Of a DNA stretch of 64,000 nucleotides, positions 1-11,473 are shown in pieces. The position numbers were made by a program, and so were the translations under genes. The notes beneath the pieces were generated by a model. It saw only the letters and a list, made by a program, of their open reading frames with translations. It was not told the origin of the DNA and ran no database searches. The DNA lies in contig CP137326.1 in assembly GCA_033182465.1 (NCBI GenBank), forward strand, positions 2,015,501 to 2,079,500. The letters run 5' to 3'. This DNA is from Sanghuangporus weigelae. Its lineage: Eukaryota; Basidiomycota; Agaricomycetes; Hymenochaetales; Hymenochaetaceae. Each line of letters begins with the position of its first letter. The stretch's first letter is position 1.

Positions 1-1470
1 AGTTAAGTGTTCCTACACCAATGTGTCATCCTCAGTAACCGACGCAACCTTTAGGCTAAGTACTTTTGGGTGAGCCTGACATTTCTTTCTAGTCTGAATT
101 TCAAATTGACTAATGTGCTTCCACAGAAGATCCCTCGAGCAGTGGTCGACTATGTCTATTTCGTGGTACGTACCACCCTATACGAGTGATATGTCCGTTG
201 AGCGGTCGCCCCAGAACCGATATGTTGGTATCTTCGGATCAGTTACGCGTCTCTTTTGTGAAATCCAATTTACTCATATGCATTTCAACAAAACTGATCA
301 TTTCTGATACTGAAGGGTTCGCATTGCACAGTCAGTTTCCTGATTCCCTCGTGCCTCTTATCTAATATTTTCTCCAATTCAGGTGTGAGTAGTAGAGTCT
401 TAAGGATGATGTGCGAATCAACGGAATAATTTGGGCCAGGCAACTTCGCCGAGTGGACCAAAATATTGCCAGAGAGCATCCGAGGAGGTTTTTCAAAAGC
501 ATCGCTGACGACCAATTAGACTGGGTGACAATCGTTTCGATCGACTGTGAGTCCTCAGATCTTGTCTCCAGTTTAATGAATCATCGTCTTCGCAGACATC
601 CTTATGATCCGAGTACTTGCGCTGTATTCACAAGGTAGGTAGCTATGTTGGCGAGGAAGTATGCTCATTTCTGTTTAGATGCTCGATTGTCTATCTGCCT
701 CACCACATTGTTAATGCTGGAGGCAGTCTTCAAGTTAGCATTGCTGATCTACGGAACAGTTATACAACATAGTGGGTTCAATGCCTTCCCGGTCGCAGAA
801 TTGCTAACGTCGACTTCAGTCGCTGTCAGTGGTCTTGCCAAAAATGTGACGGTCTGTGGAGTGAACAACAATCCTGCTTGGCAATTGGGGATGGCCGACT
901 AGTGAGTGAAGTGATGTAATGAAAACAAGCACTCAAACTGTGCCAGGATGATCCCAATGGCATACGGAGCAATCCTTATGATCCTTGCCCTTTACAGGGC
1001 TGCTGAATACTGGAAGATGCCCGCTGGCTTCAAGGGATTCATGCTTGTCAAGGTTCTCATTCGAGATCAAATTTTGTATTTTATGTTGTAAGCTCTAGGT
1101 CAATTCCGAGAACTAGGTTGATGATCGTCTTTTCCAGGGTAATCGCCTGTTGTTTATTTGCCACTCTTGCATTCAAAATGCATTTCTCGAATGACTTCCT
1201 TGCGGGCATCCTAAATGCCCTCGGAAGCCCAGCTTTGCTTACCATCCTGGGCAGTCGGATGCTATTCAACTTGAAGGAAGCTGGAAAACGAGGCCAGAAC
1301 GAAGGGACGAGCTACAGGACACCATCTAGGACGATAAGCGATATAAATTTTGCTGAGGCGGCGCCTCCTCAAAGGTGATTTTTTACATTATTTCCGTACC
1401 GCCTTATCCTAACTTTCATGAACGCAGGGAGAGCGAATCGGGAATTGATGGAGAAGACGGACAGGCATGA
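1..1470 (+). pseudogene. DUF6533 family gene, copy A, 5'-truncated by the window edge and carrying a nonsense codon
   Basis: Multi-pass membrane protein of the fungal DUF6533 family; molecular function unknown. Visible exons are 55-69, 127-165, 215-257, 520-546, 596-634, 679-901, 947-1087, 1138-1374 and 1428-1470, with the same sizes as copies C and D. The first two exons would lie left of the window. The conserved core (AKYFW, then NRYVGIFG) and the tail motif LKEAG.RGQNEGTSYRTPS are present. In C and D the exon ending at the site equivalent to 901 closes with GAC TG and the next exon supplies G, giving Trp. In A it closes with GAC TA, so splicing makes TAG (900-901 plus 947). This removes the last helices and the tail. 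I therefore call it a pseudogene, although a shifted donor could rescue it. The exon or exons between 257 and 520 are not resolved; direct joining keeps frame. Confidence 0.7.
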
Positions 1471-1739
1471 CCTATGGACCGATCTTCCGACGACCCAGCA
1501 ACAATATATTAATTAGTTCTCATAAAGGGACCGAGACACGGACTATATTTATTTTGCTGAAGTTTCTTGTCCGAGATGATATGTTACGACTGCATATTTA
1601 TCCATGTTACAGTAATACACGATGCGGAGTATTTGCAGATGATTCGCCGAATGACTGTGTCATACTTCTTGACCGTGCAACCTTTTTGATTCCTAGAGGT
1701 AGCATAAAATTTGTGTAAAAGTCTTCGTTTCTTGAATTT

Positions 1740-2210
1740 CAAGTTGTTGGCGGTGGGGAAGATGCGATGGATCAAATTCCGATTTCAATTGCGCGAACTA
1801 TCTCTTACTTACCGAGTCCGACTCACCAATCCACCAGTGAACGTTGAACACCTTCATCTTCCTTCGCGCAAAAAAAGGATTCTTTTCTGATGCAACGACA
1901 CATGCATGGATACGACTTCATGTTTGCAACAATGACGCCATGATACAACTATCTATTCTCGTTCTGCCTCGAAGGAACATTCTCGTCCATATATCCACGC
2001 GGTACTTGTTCGTGAAGGTTTTTTCGGGTGGTCCTAGGAGAAGATATGGACGAGAAGAACAGGTGGGTGATGTATATGAAGTACCATGACTTACCACTAC
2101 GAAACCTTGAAGATAGCCTGTGCTCGAACGAGCCCCAATTGGCCTCATCAACCGTGTTCCAGCCCACACCCGGGATTGGGTGGTCGCGCAGGAGGAACTG
2201 GAAGATAGAA
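1740..2210. repeat. 3' flanking block of copy A, repeated after copy D
   Basis: This block is clearly similar to 10400-10830, which follows copy D. Shared landmarks include GCATGGATACGACTTCATG (1907-1925 and the matching site near 10547) and the stretch around CTCGTCCATATA. It shows that A and D were duplicated with their downstream DNA. The minus strand keeps a short similar reading frame in both (motif RGYMDE), but nucleotide similarity alone explains that, so no gene is called. Confidence 0.65.
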
Positions 2211-2289
2211 GCGGATGGCATGTAGAAAGAAGTTTATCTCGTCTGAGGTCGGGAAGGGTTGCCTGAACCGGTATGTACAGCCACGACTT

Positions 2290-2830
2290 ATGACTCTGCT
2301 CCGGTCTTCCCAAGGATGTGACAGTCCGTGAATTCAATGGCAGAACTATTTGGCAGTTGAGAATGGTTGCCTGGTGAGCAATGTGGTATAAAATAGACAA
2401 GCACTCAATCCATACCAGGCTGACTCCTATCACATTCGGAGCTATCCTTATGATGCAACTGAATACTGGAAAATGTCCACTGGATTCAAATTGTTTGTGC
2501 TTGTCAGGGTTCTCGTCCGAGATCAATTATGTACAGTACGTTATGTTGTGAGTTTTATATTACTTTCCGAGAACCACTGACTATTGCTTTCCCCAGCGTT
2601 ATTGCTTGTTCCGTGTTTGCTATTCTCTAGTTTAGGTTGGAAGTGAATCCGCTTGTGACAAATGTCGTAAGAAACATTATGTTTCCTCGTCATTCTCGGA
2701 ATCCGAATGTTGTTCAACCTTAAGAAACCAGGAGAACGAGGCTGGAACGAATGGACAAGTTACAAGCAACCTACGAGGATAAGCGAAACGGTGTTTGCTG
2801 GACCAGTGCATCCTCAAAAGTCAGTCCTTA
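2290..2830 (+). pseudogene. Relic B: 3' half of a DUF6533 gene
   Basis: A degenerate copy of the 3' half of the tandem gene. Recognisable pieces, in order, are the end of the loop exon with TGGCAGTTGAGAATGG, the exon with ACATTCGGAGC...TGAATACTGG, the donor after TTATGTTGT near 2545, and the tail exon with CTTAAGAAACCAGGAGAACG and ACAAGTTACAAGC. It has a deletion in the helix exon (the ATCCTTGCCCTTTACAAGGCAG stretch of the other copies is missing), a TAG in the following helix, and frame changes. Nothing of the first exons is found upstream. It is a solo fragment between copies A and C and cannot encode the protein. Confidence 0.75.
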
Positions 2831-3219
2831 GACTTTTCTGTATCAGTCGGATTCAGGGAGACTGAAATGGGAACCGGTGAAAACACCAGACAAACATAAT
2901 CCTTCGTTCTATCTCCCGGAGGTGCGACACATTTTTATCCCATAGAGGGTCCTCGACAAGGATTCCTTTCCAGAAATTTCTTGGCTGCCACGATGGATCG
3001 TGACTGTAATTTTTATTCGTGTTGCTGTAATACACTAGATGAAGCGTTTACTTGTCTATTACGATCCACAGATCCTTTTGGAGACTGCACCGTAGCCTTC
3101 GCGAGAAGTGCGAGTTTCTTTGTTTTGTCCAAGGTAAACTGACGCAGTGCAAGTATATGGTAACGAAGAAAGCATTGTAAATGCTATTGCCATTCGGTCT
3201 CCCGTGTGAACATTGACAG

Positions 3220-4640
3220 CGATGACGATGTACATTCGACCATCAAGGACAAGCCTTCATGCCGCGTGTGAGGTCAAAGATGTTATGTGCCACTATATAC
3301 GCGGGGTTATTTTTTGTCCATCTGCGAATGGAACACGAGAACCGCAGCAGAAGAGTTGGAGAATGATTGTCAATGAAGGGAAGAGACTGGCATGGTGCAT
3401 CGGGATGAGCATTTCGAATAGAGAGTCATCAGCATAGACTCCGTATAGTCCCTGTAACCAGTCATGTACTTGCCGTCTGAACATTGGTTCACCAGCTTTA
3501 TTTGTAGATCAAACTTTATCCACTTGTTGCTGTCCGTATTCATTGCGGCATCTCTCGGGGCTTGGGGCACCTGCAAGCCCTTATCCCGCAGAACCATATC
3601 TTCTTCAAGCGGGTACCATAACAGACCTGCGTCTAAAGGAAGATTACATCCTCGCGAGTTAACATAGTAAAGGAATTATGCCCAATGAATTGGTTACGAA
3701 GCTGAGAGCCAAGCCAGTTCAATAACAGGTATGTCACAGTCTGCCGCAGTCATTCAATGTCACATCACAACCACAGGCCAATTCAAAAGAGATTGACCGT
3801 ATCCGCATCTCTGTGTCAAATGCTCCGGAGAGCACTTCCATTCCTGACATGACACAGTTCCACCAGCAATGCGCGTTGCTCCATGACAAAGAAACAATCA
3901 GCGATGCCCGTCACCTGAGCTTGAAGAGACCGTCGACTAGACCAAACTGTTGTCTATTCATGAATTTATCCAGTATAGGGATCGCATAGGCGATTTGAAG
4001 CAGACGTGGAAGGTGGTGCCAGAGGTAAGAAGAGGGAGTTGACACGCTGCATTCGGTATGAATAGGGAATACCCAGAGATGTCATCAGTGCTAGTGTTCG
4101 TTCGAGAAGCCTGTCGTGGGGCAAGTATGTGATTCCATCCACTCGTTACCATCTGTAAGGCACTCTAGAAGCTCAAAGTGTTGTTTTCGTCAAACTAGCG
4201 CAGTTTTGTTGTCCCGCCATCACACCGAACCAGATCCTCTTCAAGTTACTTCGCAGTGCATCTCCGTGAAGATATCCCACGGAAAGTTGCCTCTGTATGA
4301 GAGTCTTTCCGCTGAGAATTCAAGTAACTTAATTGCTGACAATTAGGTGCTGCAGGAGTAGTTGGCCAGCTCTTTGTGCTGATGATCCTTGATGCGTCAC
4401 TGTCTGTTGTATCCGCACACTCCCTACGAGACAGCATCTCAGCAGAACAAGATAGACAGAACAGAATATCAGAATCTGATTCCTCCTAGATGATGGATGC
4501 CGGAAGTACCGGTTCCGGCTTCGACATGGCTCCAGTTGTGCCCGTATAATTAAACAAGATGCGATAGGGGGACAAAAACATCAATGATTCTTTCTAGGCA
4601 TCGCTCGCACTTGATTTGGCTTTTTTCTTCGTGCATATAA
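3220..4640. repeat. Upstream block of copy C, duplicated at 6880-8350; contains a degenerate minus-strand reading frame
   Basis: Most of this stretch aligns with 6880-8350. Examples are the run around GTCCGTATTCATTGCGGCAT (3533 and 7199), the stretch after CACGAGAACCGCAGC, and the last 200 bases before the gene. On the minus strand both copies carry pieces that translate similarly (IWFGVMA; SGWNHILA; DSDASRIIST), broken by stops and frame changes. This suggests a dead gene was duplicated with the DUF6533 gene. I do not recognise its family. Confidence 0.55.
4634..4640 (+). promoter_or_regulatory. TATA-like element of copy C
   Basis: CATATAA lies 65 bases before the ATG at 4699, within GTGCATATAA.TGACAGAAGG. 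The same element sits at exactly the same distance before copy D, so the core promoter was duplicated intact. Confidence 0.5.
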
Positions 4641-4698
4641 ATGACAGAAGGTCACGCAAGACGTCTAGTTCCCGCCCGCCCCTCCTTCTTCCTAGTTC

Positions 4699-6411
4699 AT
4701 GTCTACCTCTACAATTCAGCCTCTCAGGATCCTTTCTATTCGATCAGAGGTTGAACCTATAGATACTGATGAGGTCCCTCTTTGGGTTTCTCAAATGGTC
4801 GTCGAGCAGTACTTTCAAGTAGCAGTCGTCACCGTCTTAGTCTACGATGCCCGTGAGTTCATTGCTTAATGTATCTGCACCGATACTGACCGTATCGAAA
4901 GTCATTACGCTCGATAAGGAGGTGAGCATTATGCCTCTCTAGACAAGTATGTCATTCTCAGGAGCCGATTCGACCTTCAGGCGAAGTATTTCTGGGTAGG
5001 TTTATCCCTATTTCTCATCTGGAGTTTAATTGACTATTTGCTTATTACAGAAGGTCCCTCAAAGGGCAGTCGACTATGTCTATTTTCTGGTACGTACCAC
5101 TCGACGTGAATGATTTGTCCATTGAACGGTCGCCACAGAACCGATACGTTGGTATCTTCGGATCGGTTGCGTATCTCTTTTGTGAAACCCGTTCCGCTCA
5201 TACGTGTTTCAACAAAACTGATCATTTCTGATACTGAAGTGAATGTATACGACGTAGATATTGCATTGTCAGTTTATCTGATTCCCTCGAGCCTTTCGTC
5301 TAATATTCTCTTCGATCCAGGTGTGAGTGGTCGAGTCTCGATGATATGTGAATCAACGGAATAACTTCGGGTCAGGCAATTTTGCTGCGTGGACGAGAAG
5401 TATTGCCAGTGAGCACACCCGGAGATTTCTCAGAAGCATCGCTGATGACCATGCAGGTTGGGTGGCAATCATTTCGATCGACTGTGAGTCCTCAGAGCTT
5501 GTCTCCAGCCTAACGGCTCATCGTCTTCGCAGATATCCTTATGATCCGAGTACTTGCGCTGTATTCACAAGGTAGGTAGTTATGTTTGCCAAGGAGGTGT
5601 GCTGATTTCTGTTTAGATGCTCGATTATCTATGTATCTTACCCTATTGTTAATGCTGGAAGCAGTCTTCAAATTAGTAATGATGATCTATTTAATCGTTG
5701 TACAACATAGTGAGTCCAATGCCTTCCCGGATGCAGAGATGCTCACATCGAAATCAGTCGCTGTCATTGGTCTTGCCAAAAATGTGACCGTCTGTGGAAC
5801 AGACGGCATTCTTCCTTGGCAATTGGGGATGGTCGACTGGTGAGTTAAGTAATGTACTATGAGCAGGAACTCAAACTATACCAGGTTGAATCCAATGGCA
5901 TATGGAACAATCCTTATGATCCTTGCCCTTTACAAGGCAGCCGAATACTGGAGGATGTCCGCTGGGCTCAAGGGGTTCATGCTTGTCAAGGTTCTCATAC
6001 GAGATCAGGTTTTGTATTTTATGCTGTAAGCTCTAGTAGTTCACTTCCAGGAACTCGGCTGATGATCGTCTTTCCCAGGGTGATCACCTATTCTATATTT
6101 GCCATTCTCAATTTTAGGGTGGAATTCTCGAATGAATTCCTTTCAAATATCCTAGCTGCCCTCGGAAACCCTGCTTTCCTTACCATCCTCGGCAGCCGTA
6201 TGTTATTCAACTTGAAAGAAGCTGGAGAACGAGGTCAGAACGAAGGGACGAGCTACAGGACACCATCTAGGACAATAAGCGATATTGATTTTGTTGAGCC
6301 GGCGCTTCCTCAAAGGTAAATCATCGCATTATTTCCGTGTCACCTTATTCAAACTTCGAGGAACCCAGGGAGAGGGAATCAGGAATTGATGAAGACGACG
6401 GACAGGCATGA
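4699..6411 (+). CDS. DUF6533 domain membrane protein, copy C (intact)
   Basis: Fungal DUF6533 family protein, predicted multi-spanning and probably in the plasma or another cell membrane; function unknown. Exons read by eye: 4699-4852, 4902-4921, 4981-4995, 5051-5089, 5139-5181, 5457-5483, 5533-5571, 5617-5839, 5885-6025, 6079-6315, 6369-6411. They join in frame to about 326 residues. The DUF6533 signature is assembled from four small exons: YFQVAVVTVLVYDA, then ITLDKE, AKYFW, KVPQRAVDYVYF and NRYVGIFG. Later helices include ILMIRVLALY and LLLMLEAVFKLVMMIY. The cytosolic tail has LGSRMLFNLKEAGERGQNEG. The intron at 5182-5456 is long for this genome and may hide small exons. The start follows a TATA-like box and heads the conserved MSTSTIQPL N-terminus. 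No disabling change is seen. Confidence 0.8.
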
Positions 6412-6880
6412 TCCTTAGACCGATCTTCGAGGGAACCGGTGGCGGAATGTTAGCCCTCATAAATGATCCAGCCATAGATTGTATCTATTTTGTTGAAGTT
6501 TCTTGTCCGAGATGATATGTTGCGACTGCATATTATTCACAGTAATACACGATATGTGGTGTTTGCGGATGAGTCACCGAATGACTATGTTTCTTGAGCT
6601 TCATGTTGTTGTAACTTACACATGAAATTCTTCACTGTTAGGGAGTTGTGACGAATCAACCAGTCGTGAGCGATGGCACATTCCGACCCCTGCAATTGTG
6701 TGAGGCAGTTCTCACTCACTCACCAATTCACTGATGACCGTCGATACACCTCTGCGAAGTGCTTTGCGGATGACATAATTTCTTTTGAAAACACCGCATC
6801 ATAGTGCATGCAAGTTTCGTCCAAAGCGAACCGACGCGGCGCAGGTGTATGGTAACGAAGAAAGCACTGGCAACTCTATT
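6412..6880. other. Spacer after copy C
   Basis: The first 200 bases resemble the sequence after copies A and D (run near TTTGTTGAAGTTTCTTGTCCGAGATGATATGTTGCGACTGCATATT), after which similarity to the other spacers becomes patchy. No gene is seen. Confidence 0.4.
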
Positions 6881-8350
6881 GCCACCCGGTCTTTCATGTG
6901 AATGCCAGCAGCAATGATGAGACTGACTTCTTGGTCAATCCAGGCCATCGTGGGCATGCCTTCATGCCGCGTATGAGGTCAAAGAAGTTGCAGGTGGACG
7001 GAACACGAGAATCGCAGCACATGTATTTGAGAATGATTGACAAGGAAGGGAAGGGATTTGGGCATGCAGCATCGGGATGAGCACTATGAATAGACGGTCA
7101 TCAATCTAGAGATCCCTGAAACCAGTCATGTACGTGCTGTCTGAACATTAATTGTTTCTCCAGCCATATTTGTAGGTTGAACTTCATCTACTTGTTGCCG
7201 TCCGTATTCATTGCGGCATCGCACGGGGCACCCGCAAGCCTTTATCACGCAGAATCATATCCTCTTCAAGTGGGTATCATAACAAACCTGCACCTAAAGG
7301 AAGATCTCATCATCGCGAGTTAACATAAAGGAATTGAGCCCGATGAATTGGGCCTTGACGTAAGCAAGACGTTCCGCTACGGGCGAGAATGACAAAAATA
7401 GTATGCCACATGTACAGTCTGCTGCAGCACTATACGTCACGTTATTTAATGTCGCAACCACATTTCCCCCTTGTGTCCAATCAAAAGATTGACCGCATCC
7501 ACATCTGCTTGTCAAATGCTCCGACATACAGCAGCTGTGCTCGGGAGCACTTCCGTTCTTCATCAGTTCCATCAACAATGTGCGCTGATCCATTGTCCAA
7601 GAAACAGTCAACGATGCTCGTCAGCTGAGCGAGCTTGGAGAGTCCGCCAACTGGACCATACTACTGCCTATCCATAAACCTGTGCAGCATAGGGACGGCG
7701 AACGCGACTTGAAGCAGACGTGGAAGTTGATGCCAGACGTTAGAAGAAGAAGGGGTTAACGCGATGCATTGATACGAACAGGGCATACCTCGAGATGTCA
7801 TCAGTAGTAGTCTTCGTTCGAGAGCCTGTAGTGAGGCAAGTATGTGATTCCATCCACTCGTTTCCATCTGTAAGACGCTCTCGAAGCTTAATTTGTTGTT
7901 TGCAATAAACTTGCACAGGTTTAATATCACGCCATCACGCCGAACCAGATCTCCCTCAACTTGCTCGAACCTTCGCAGCGCATCGTCGTGAAGATATCCA
8001 CCAAAAAATCGCCTCTGAAGGAGAATCTTTCCATTGAGGATTCACCTAGCTTAACTGCTGACAATTGAGCGATGCTAGAGTAGTTGGCCAGCTCTTGTGC
8101 TGATGATCCTCGATGCATCACTGTCTCTTATATCCGTACATTGCCTACGAGGCAGCATCTCAGCAGAGCAAGATAGACTGAACAGGATCTGACGTCTTCC
8201 AGGTGATGCATGCTGGAAGTACCAATCCCCACTTCGACAGTGTCCCAGTTGCACCCGTACAATTAAACGAGATGCGATAGGGGGACAAAAATACCAATGA
8301 TTCTTTTCCCTGTATCGCTCACAGTTGATTTTGTTTCTGTGCATATAAGC
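6880..8350. repeat. Upstream block of copy D, duplicate of 3220-4640
   Basis: This is the second copy of the spacer described at 3220-4640. Here the minus-strand remnants are longer: an open stretch of 105 codons at 7294-7611, 89 codons at 7661-7930 and 64 codons at 7927-8121, in different frames. They may be exons or fragments of a dead gene transcribed towards copy C. No family is recognised. Confidence 0.5.
8342..8348 (+). promoter_or_regulatory. TATA-like element of copy D
   Basis: CATATAA lies 65 bases before the ATG at 8407, in the same context and spacing as before copy C. Confidence 0.5.
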
Positions 8351-8406
8351 GACAGAAGGGCACGCAAGACGTACAGTTCCCGTAAGGTCCTCCTCCTCCC
8401 TAGCTC

Positions 8407-10115
8407 ATGTCTAACACCACCAGTCAGCATCTCAGAGACCTTTCTATTCGATCAGAGGTCGAACCTATAGACCCTAATGAGGTCCCTCTGTGGGTTTCTA
8501 AAATGATGATCGAGCAGTACTTTCAAGTAGCTGTCGTCACCGTCTTAGTCTATGATGCCCGTAAGTTCATTGCTTGATGTATTTGCACCGATACCGACCG
8601 TATCGAAAGTCATTACTCTCGATAAGGAGGTGAGCGTTTCGCCTCTCTAGACAAGTATGCTGTTCTCAGGAGTCGATTCGACCTTCAGGCGAAGCATTTC
8701 TGGGTAGGATTTTCTTTGTTTCTCGTCTGGAGTCTAAATCGATCATTCGCTTACTACAGAAGGTCCCTCAAAGGGCAGTCGACTATGTCTATTTTCTGGT
8801 ACGTACCACTCGACATGAGTGATATATCCGTTGATCGGTCGCCACAGAACCGATATGTTGGTATCTTCGGAATGGTCGCATTTCTCTTATGTGAAATCTA
8901 TTTCACTCGTGTGTTTCAACAAAACTGACCATTTCTGGTACTGAAGGGGATATATATGGTGTGGATATTGCACTGTCAGTTTATCTGATTCCCTCAAGCC
9001 TTTCGCTTAATATTCACTTCGATTCAGGTGTGAGTGGTCGAGTATCGATGATGTGCGAATCAGCGGAATAACTTCGGATCAGGCAATTTTGCTGCGTGGA
9101 CGAGAAGTATTGCCAGTGAGCACACCGGGATATTTCTCAGAAGCATCGCTGACGACCAATCAGGTTGGGTGACGATCATTTCTATCGACTGTGAGTCCTT
9201 AGAGCTTGTCTCCAGCCTAGTGATTTATCGTCTTCGCAGACATACTTATGGTTCGAGTACTTGCGCTGTATTCACAAGGTAGGTAGTTATGTTGGCCAAG
9301 GAACCGTGCTCATTTCTGTTTAGATACTCGATTATCTAAGTGCCTCACCCTAACGTTGATGCTGGAAGCAGTCGTCAAGTTAGCATTGCTGATCTACGGA
9401 ACCGTTATACAACATAGTGTGTTCAATGCCTTCTCGGACGGAGAAATGCTCACATCGACTTCAGTCGTCGTTATTGGTCTTGCCAAAGATGTGACGGTCT
9501 GTGGGATAGACAACACTCCTCTTTGGCAATTGGGGATGGTCGACTGGTGAGTGAAGTGATATAAGGAAAACAAACACTCAGACTGTACCAGGATGATCCC
9601 AATGACATACGGAGCAATCCTAATGGTCCTTGCTCTCTACAAGGCAGCCAAATACTGGAAGATGTCTGCTGGCTTCAAGGGCTTCGTACTTGTCAAGGTT
9701 CTCATTCGAGATCAACTTATGTATTTTATGCTGTAAGCTCCAGTTCACTTCCGAGAGCTGGGCTGATGATCGTCTTTTCCAGGGTAATCGCCTGTTGCAT
9801 AATTGCCATTCTCGGGTTCAAGGTGGATTTCTCGAATGGTATCCCTGAAGAGATCCTAAATGCCCTCGGAAACCCATCTATCCTCACCATCCTCGGCTGC
9901 CGGATGCTATTTAACTTGAAAGAAGCTGGAGAACGAGGCCAAAATGAAGGGACGAGCTACAGGACACCATCTAGGACGATAAGCGATATTGACTTTGCTG
10001 AGCCGGCGCGTCCTCAACGGTAACTCATTACATTATTTCCGTACCACCTTATCCTAACTTCGATGAACGCAGGGAGAGCGAATCGGGAAATGATGGAGAC
10101 GACGGACAGACATGA
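8407..10115 (+). CDS. DUF6533 domain membrane protein, copy D (intact)
   Basis: Paralogue of copy C. Exons: 8407-8560, 8610-8629, 8689-8703, 8760-8798, 8848-8890, 9163-9189 (approximate), 9240-9278, 9324-9546, 9592-9732, 9783-10019, 10073-10115. Each has the same length as its partner in C. The predicted protein is about 326 residues: N-terminal helix YFQVAVVTVLVYDA, ITLDKE, AKHFW, NRYVGIFG, then further helices and a tail with ILGCRMLFNLKEAGERGQNE and an acidic end. C and D start 3708 bases apart and differ throughout by point changes, so the duplication is not very recent. Both remain open through the loop exon (LGMVDW) that is broken in A. Function is not known. The unspliced region 8891-9162 may contain unrecognised small exons. 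Confidence 0.8.
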
Positions 10116-10399
10116 CCAACGGCGGAATAATTCTCATAAAGGACCCAGACATAGATTGTATCTATTTTGCTCAAGTTTCTTGGATGAGATAATGTGTTGC
10201 GACTGCATATTGATTCATGTTACAGTAATACACGAGACGAAGTGTTTGCGGATGACTCCGAACGGCTGTGTCATATTTTTCGACCGTGCAACCTTTTTGA
10301 TTCCTAGAGGTAGCATTAAATCTGTGTAGAAGAAAAATTCATTGTATCTTGGACTTCAAGTTGCTGTGACATGCGTAAATCCTTCGCTGCTGGGAGATG

Positions 10400-10830
10400 C
10401 TCAACCAGTCATGATCCGTGGCGGTGCTTTCTTACTCGTCCAATTGGCAGTTGCGCGAACCGATTCTTACCGACTCACTTATCCATTGATGGCCATCGAA
10501 CACCTCGATTCTCCTTCACGCAAAATGGGACTCTTTCTAAGATACGCATGGATACGACTTCATGTTTGCTACAATGATACTATGATACAACTACCCACTC
10601 TCGTCGTGTTGTGAAGGAACGTTTCTCGTCCATATACCCACGCACCACTTGTCTGTGAAGGTGATTTCGGGCGATCCTGGGAGGACACGATAGGTAGGGG
10701 GAACAAATGAGTGATGTATATGAACTACCATTACATACCGCTAGTATTATGAACCTCGAAGATAGCCTGTGTCCAAACAAGATCTAACTGGCCCCGTCAA
10801 ACATGCCACAGCTCACCCCCGCGGTAGGAT
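10400..10830. repeat. 3' flanking block of copy D, duplicate of 1740-2210
   Basis: This is the second copy of the block described after copy A. It ends near TGCCACAGCTCACCC, which corresponds to CCAGCCCACACCC of the first copy, and so marks the right border of the tandem duplication at about 10.83 kb. Confidence 0.6.
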
Positions 10831-11473
10831 ATCAAGTTAGTATATTTGGATAAAGGGAATAAGAACATTGAATCTTTTTAGAGCAGATAGAAGAAGATAA
10901 ACGTTCTGGTGGAACATGGAGTTGACAAACATAGTAAGATGCAAGACGCGTCTGGACGCGCTTCAGAGTTCGGTAACCGAATGCCTCGTATAATTTGGGT
11001 GCAATTAAAGATCACATCGTGGTTGGTCGAGAACATTTGCAAAGGAAGGCAGCTCTGTGAACTAAGACAAAGGGATCGACGAGATAAAAAGAAAAAAAAA
11101 ATCGAATAAAGAATAGTGGTATTCGAAGTATAGGATAAGAAAGGAACGGGGGAAGAGGACTTCCCAAGAGAATTCAGATAATAGGTATAAAAAAAGGGTC
11201 AAATCTATAATCTATCGTCTATAAAGCAAGGTCCCAAGGAGCAGCAAGAAATCAAACTCAGAAATTATGCGATCCTATAGACGAATCATTGCACGTTATC
11301 GGATCCATTTGTTATATGCAACAGACTGCTGCTCGATCAACGGGGTATTAGTTTCAGAAAAATCGCCAGCAGCCAATTATGTTTGAAAATATCTGTAAAT
11401 GTGAAAGTAAGTCGGAGGGAAGTAGGCAAAGTCAAGGGACTCACTGTTTACAAGTTTAAGGTCTATGTCGTTA
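10831..11473. other. A-rich spacer between the DUF6533 array and the F-box gene
   Basis: Low-complexity purine-rich stretches occur here (AAAAAGAAAAAAAAAATCG at about 11087). No open frame of note, no repeat border and no RNA gene were seen. It probably includes the 3' untranslated region of the F-box gene. Confidence 0.4.

Noticed and set aside
1918-2526. 202-codon minus-strand open frame
   Set aside because: It runs antisense through the DUF6533 relic B and the 3' flanking repeat; relic B aligns on the plus strand with exon borders, so this frame is chance.
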